Source: Thecaphora thlaspeos | Lineage: Eukaryota; Basidiomycota; Ustilaginomycetes; Urocystidales; Glomosporiaceae | DNA length: 64,000 nt | Direction: 5' to 3' | Assembly: GCA_900291925.1 (NCBI GenBank) | Contig: UWYS01000001.1 | Coordinates: 248,001 to 312,000 of the forward strand | Part shown: one piece after another, positions 62,342-64,000 of the stretch | Layout: every line of letters begins with the position of its first letter | Numbering within the stretch: position 1 is the first letter of the stretch | Position numbers and translations under genes: made by a program | The notes under the pieces: generated by a model | What the model was told of the DNA's origin: nothing | The model's input: the letters and a program-made list of their open reading frames with translations, nothing else | Database searches by the model: none

Positions 62342-64000
62342 ATGTCGGGCCTGCGCGTACAGCTAGCCTCGTTCAATGCCAACCTCCAAGGCGCACAGTC
62401 GACCCGCCCCGACCTTACACGCTGGCTCGTCCCCACCGTAGACCAGGCCTCATCCCCCGCCATGATCCTTCCCGTCGCCGTCAGCTCGCACTCAGCCCCT
62501 GTGCCGGCCCAACACTTCCGCTCCGCCAATCCACAGACCCCCTCCGCCCACCCTTCGCTGCCGCGCGAGGCGCCCGACTTCTACGCCGTCGGATTCCAGG
62601 AACTCGTTCCGCTCCACACCGGCTTCGCAGCGACGTCTGCACCGGCCTTCTACAACATAGAACTCGACATCCGCAAGACCATCCGCAACCACCAGGCCAT
62701 CGTGTCCGGCAATGCCATGTACGCCGAGCCACAGCTAGGCGGAGGTCCGGAGTCCTACGCGCTCCTCACGCGGGTAGACATGGTCGGCATAGCCCTCTAC
62801 GTCTACGCTCGCGAACGCCCCAGCGCACCTACAGATTGCGGCTCCATCCCGACCAGTGCGGCGGCGAGGGTGCGCGAGATCCGAAAGACGACCGTAGGCA
62901 CCGGGCTGGGTGGTCTGATGGGCAACAAGGGCGCCGTCGGTGTCCGCATCGTCGTGTCCAGCGCAGATGCCAAAGGACCGGACGAGGCGCTCACCTTTGT
63001 CTGCGCCCACCTCGCCGCGCACGACCACAACGTCGAACGGAGAAACCAGGACTGGAAGCAGATCGTACAGAGACTCGTCTTTGCCCCTTCCTCGGCGACG
63101 GCGCTGCCCATCATCCAGGAGACAAAGACCAAGCCGACCGCCTCCAACATGGACGCACTCCAGCAGCAGTACCAGGCTGCGAACTCGACGCAGGTCAAGG
63201 CAAAGCAAAGCAGGAAGCCCAAACCGCTCGACAACACGTCGTATACCCTCTACGACACCACGCACCTCTTCGTCTTTGGCGACCTCAATCATCGCATCGC
63301 ACTCGGACCATCAACGCTGCATGGTGACCTCGGCAGCGGCGGCGACGAAAAGAGCTCTGAATCGTCGTCGTCTGCCGTCCAGCCGCTGACCAAGGACCGC
63401 CTCGCCTCGCTGCTCGAGTCTTGCGACTGGGCGTCCCTGCAGCCGCACGACCAGCTGACGAACCAACGTCTGGCGCTCTCGTCGCCCAAGGCCTTCCACG
63501 CACTGACTGAGCTCAGCATCAAGGAGATGGATATCCCCCCGACGTACAAGTACAAAATCATCCGCGACGATGACGAATCGTCATCAAAGAAGAAGTCCAA
63601 GAGGCAGAAGACGGTGGAAGCGTCATCGGCGGCGGCGGACAAAGGCGTGCCGCTCGGTCAGCAACTGAGCAAGAAGAGGGTGCCGGGATGGACGGATCGA
63701 ATCCTATGGGCTTCGGCTGCTGCTGGTGGACCTGTCACTACATCCAGCAACAAAACAGCGACGCCGGCATTTCACAGGCAGGGTGTTGAGGTTGAGCTGT
63801 ACAGAAGCGTCATGGAGATGACTGTGAGTCCTGACCGAGCGAACGTGACGCAGTAGAGTCAGCGTCGGAAGATTGACCCCGCCTTTCTGCCCCTTCACTC
63901 CTCACTACGGCAACCAGCACTCGGACCACAAACCTATCACTACGCTTCTGCGTCTTCCCGTCCCTCAGAGCTCCTCTTCCGCCTCGCTATGCCTCCTCTC
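62342..64000 (+). CDS. Inositol polyphosphate 5-phosphatase (IPPc domain), 3' end outside window
   Basis: Exon 1 is 62342-63823 (494 codons). A 94-bp intron (GTGAGT...AACCAG) leads to exon 2 from 63918, which runs off the window. The IPPc motifs appear in order: FQELVPL near residue 85, MGNKGAVGVRI, CAHLAAHDHNVERRNQDW, FVFGDLNHRIAL (metal-binding Asp/Asn), PPTYKYK, RVPGWTDRILW, and across the splice HSDHKPITTLL, the last catalytic block. The join MEMT-HSDHKPIT keeps phase; without it the frame ends 11 codons into the intron. The enzyme removes the 5-phosphate of PI(4,5)P2 or inositol phosphates. The layout, with no SAC domain in front, is like yeast Inp54 or animal INPP5-type enzymes. A Ser/Lys-rich insert separates PPTYKYK from the PGWTDRIL motif. 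Confidence 0.9.

Noticed and set aside
61960..63327. 455-codon plus-strand frame
   Set aside because: Overlaps the inositol phosphatase in another frame; Arg/Pro/His-rich without motifs.
1..64000. CRISPR arrays or prokaryotic operons
   Set aside because: No regularly spaced direct repeats; spliceosomal introns show this is eukaryotic nuclear DNA.

Overview
The window is nuclear DNA from a filamentous or yeast-like basidiomycete. The signs are GC-rich, CpG-rich coding sequence, short GT-AG introns (about 70-225 bp), a Zn2Cys6 regulator, an ergothioneine synthase, NCA2, TVP38, an Ato-type acetate transporter and GH16 and GT2 cell-surface enzymes. Few introns, intergenic tracts of 0.5-1.5 kb and high GC fit Ustilaginomycotina best; that assignment is inference.

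Layout. 0.25-5.5 kb: a Zn2Cys6 transcription factor (+) convergent with a tetraspan membrane protein (-). 6.5-11.5 kb: two broken MFS transporters in tandem, one DHA1-like and one ACS/Dal5-like. 12.0 kb: an intron-containing tRNA-His (-). 12.8-16.7 kb: the most striking gene, an ergothioneine synthase (Egt1) with a complete Tad2/ADAT2-type tRNA adenosine deaminase embedded inside its FGE-sulfatase domain, all in one uninterrupted frame. 17.2-22.6 kb: CpG-depleted island 1, with the remains of a DUF3435/Crypton-like tyrosine recombinase. 23.4-24.4 kb: acetate transporter. 25.3-27.4 kb: TVP38, convergent with NCA2 (27.9-30.5 kb). 31.0-32.9 kb: an MFSD1-like transporter that is intact apart from one in-frame TAG. 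32.9-37.4 kb: no recognisable gene, but many copies of a TACTGTA motif. 37.4-38.6 kb: secreted aspartic protease. 39.2 kb: a short, non-depleted relative of the ends of the retroelement at 43.6-48.2 kb. 40.3-42.0 kb: GH16 membrane protein. 43.4-52.0 kb: CpG-depleted island 2, whose left half is a DIRS/Ngaro-like retroelement (gag, RT, RNase H, tyrosine recombinase, all on -). 53.1-55.9 kb: membrane GT2 glycosyltransferase. 55.9-60.6 kb: gene-poor. 60.6-61.3 kb: small secreted cysteine-rich protein. 62.3 kb to the edge: inositol polyphosphate 5-phosphatase, truncated by the window.

Two themes link the regions. First, both islands have lost nearly all CpG (two stretches of about 1.8 kb and 1.3 kb have none), and key residues of the embedded recombinases and reverse transcriptase have changed exactly as CpG-to-TpG/CpA transitions predict. 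This is a RIP-like or methylation-deamination scar over transposons, with nearby host DNA spared. Second, all three MFS transporter genes in the window carry inactivating lesions, while the other host genes are open.
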